This document shows, piece by piece, positions 63,373 to 64,000 of a stretch of 64,000 nt of DNA; position 1 is the first letter of the stretch; each line of letters begins with the position of its first letter. The DNA lies in contig NZ_CP132294.1 of assembly GCF_030734285.1 (NCBI RefSeq), positions 992,001 through 1,056,000 of the forward strand. Direction: 5' to 3'. The notes under the pieces were generated by a model. That model was not told the DNA's origin. It saw only the letters and a list, made by a program, of their open reading frames with translations, and did not search any database. The DNA comes from Natronococcus sp. AD-5. Lineage in GTDB: Archaea; Halobacteriota; Halobacteria; Halobacteriales; Natrialbaceae. Both the position numbers and the translations under genes were made by a program.

Positions 63373-64000
63373 TCGTCGTTCCGGAGCCTGTCGTACGCGT
63401 CCGTGACCAACCCGAACGCGGCTTTGCTCCCGCTCTCTCGGTCGGGATGGGCGCGCTTGACCTGCTCGTGGAAGGCCGTCCGGACCTCGTCGGCGGAGGC
63501 CCCCGCCTCGACGCCGAGAATCTCGCGAGCGCGCTCGCGTCGCATCGCGACCCGCTTGAGTATCCCGCGGTCCTCGGCGTCCGCCTTGCACGACGAGCAG
63601 AGTCGCTCGGTTCGGTCGTCGATCGTCGTGGTGAGAAAGAGCTCCTCCGCCACTCGCTCGGTACACTGGCTACACCGGTTCCGGGTCCCATCGCGCTCGT
63701 CCGCCGACTCCGCGTCGTCCCCGTTCGCCCGGCCGGGAGCCTCGGCGGTACACGACGGACAGCAGGTGACGACGGTACCGTCGTCCAGAACGAGCTCTTC
63801 GAGTTCCCGGCGGCGGAACGTTCCCGCGCAGCCGTCGCACGTCCCGCGTCGGTTGTCCGGCGCGTCGGACGTCCTGGCAGCGTTGCGAGCGTGCGGTTCG
63901 CACGCCGGGCAACAGGCGACCCGTTCCCCGCTCGGCATCGTTACCGTCGTCAGTCGTTCCAGCGCGATTTGGCGGCCACAGCCGTCACAGCCTGGTCGAC
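63366..64000 (-). CDS. Tandem zinc-ribbon and C-terminal J-domain protein (5' end beyond window)
   Basis: The minus-strand frame is open to the right edge, so the N terminus is outside the window; an internal ATG at 63938 is not the likely start because a zinc motif (CDGCGRQ) precedes it in frame. At least three similar units follow: CDGC...CCPAC, CDGC...CCPSC and CSQC...CSSC, each about 30 residues. The protein ends with a J domain (REILGVEAGASADEVRTAFHEQ, HPD motif in RAHPDRES, AFGLVTDAYDRLR). J domains recruit Hsp70; the ribbons may bind nucleic acid or protein. Confidence 0.85.
   Translation of the reverse strand, partial: RPGCDGCGRQIALERLTTVTMPSGERVACCPACEPHARNAARTSDAPDNRRGTCDGCAGTFRRRELEELVLDDGTVVTCCPSCTAEAPGRANGDDAESADERDGTRNRCSQCTERVAEELFLTTTIDDRTERLCSSCKADAEDRGILKRVAMRRERAREILGVEAGASADEVRTAFHEQVKRAHPDRESGSKAAFGLVTDAYDRLRNDDH

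Overview
The window is chromosomal DNA of a halophilic archaeon (class Halobacteria). The evidence is high GC with strong G/C third codon positions, acidic proteomes, an archaeal 16S-tRNA-Ala-23S-5S operon, and lineage-specific families: CetZ, HalOD1, DUF7344, TrmB, archaeal TIM, ribosomal protein S17e, aMBF1, CofD and haloarchaeal-type cytochrome oxidase. The protein repertoire resembles the Natrialbales, but genus cannot be fixed from this sequence alone.

Layout. Positions 0.1-6.6 kb hold an F420-dependent LLM-class oxidoreductase, the tubulin-like CetZ, an orphan lipid-anchored solute-binding protein whose two halves appear circularly permuted, a PAP2 phosphatase and a HalOD1 protein. Positions 6.6-14.0 kb hold a sugar-type ABC importer (binding protein, two permeases, MalK-like ATPase) with a Gfo/Idh/MocA dehydrogenase downstream and a TrmB regulator upstream, all on the minus strand. 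Positions 14.1-23.6 kb carry MscS, UspA, an aminotransferase, dodecin, an IscA/HesB protein, HisD, an ABC-2 exporter and a DUF457 membrane protein. Positions 23.8-29.6 kb are the rRNA operon, with four tandem upstream promoters, a promoter-like box in the spacer, long processing stems around 16S and 23S, and a tRNA-like element just before 5S.

Positions 29.7-38.9 kb contain small regulators, cytochrome c oxidase subunits II, I (with an extra C-terminal membrane domain) and III, a manganese catalase, a broken Tat-signal gene and a geranylgeranyl reductase. Positions 39-51 kb contain a D-2-hydroxyacid dehydrogenase, UspA, Asd, S17e, a CitG-like/DUF447 pair, a membrane histidine kinase, a complete cobalt-type nitrile hydratase operon (beta-alpha-activator), CofD with a Dus-like TIM barrel, and an aldo/keto reductase.

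Positions 51-58.6 kb are partly accessory: lower-GC small genes, four related 29-bp intergenic repeats, a second shared intergenic element, HalOD1 proteins and a lone receiver. Embedded in this stretch is the divergent housekeeping pair of a glutamate-cysteine-ligase-like gene and ATP-dependent DNA ligase. Positions 58.7-64 kb hold hisC, a Fap7-type kinase and a CDP-alcohol phosphatidyltransferase (translationally coupled), then aMBF1, TpiA, a TIR/zinc-ribbon protein and the 3' part of a zinc-ribbon/J-domain gene that runs off the right edge.

Themes. F420 metabolism recurs: CofD, the LLM oxidoreductase and a PPOX-type protein. Signalling is built from small stand-alone domains: four HalOD1 proteins, two DUF7344 proteins, one receiver and one kinase, none in a conventional two-component pair. 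The best candidates for undescribed biology are the permuted solute-binding protein, the TIR/zinc-ribbon protein with a canonical catalytic glutamate, the archaeal nitrile hydratase with a His-tailed activator, and the dispersed 29-bp repeats.
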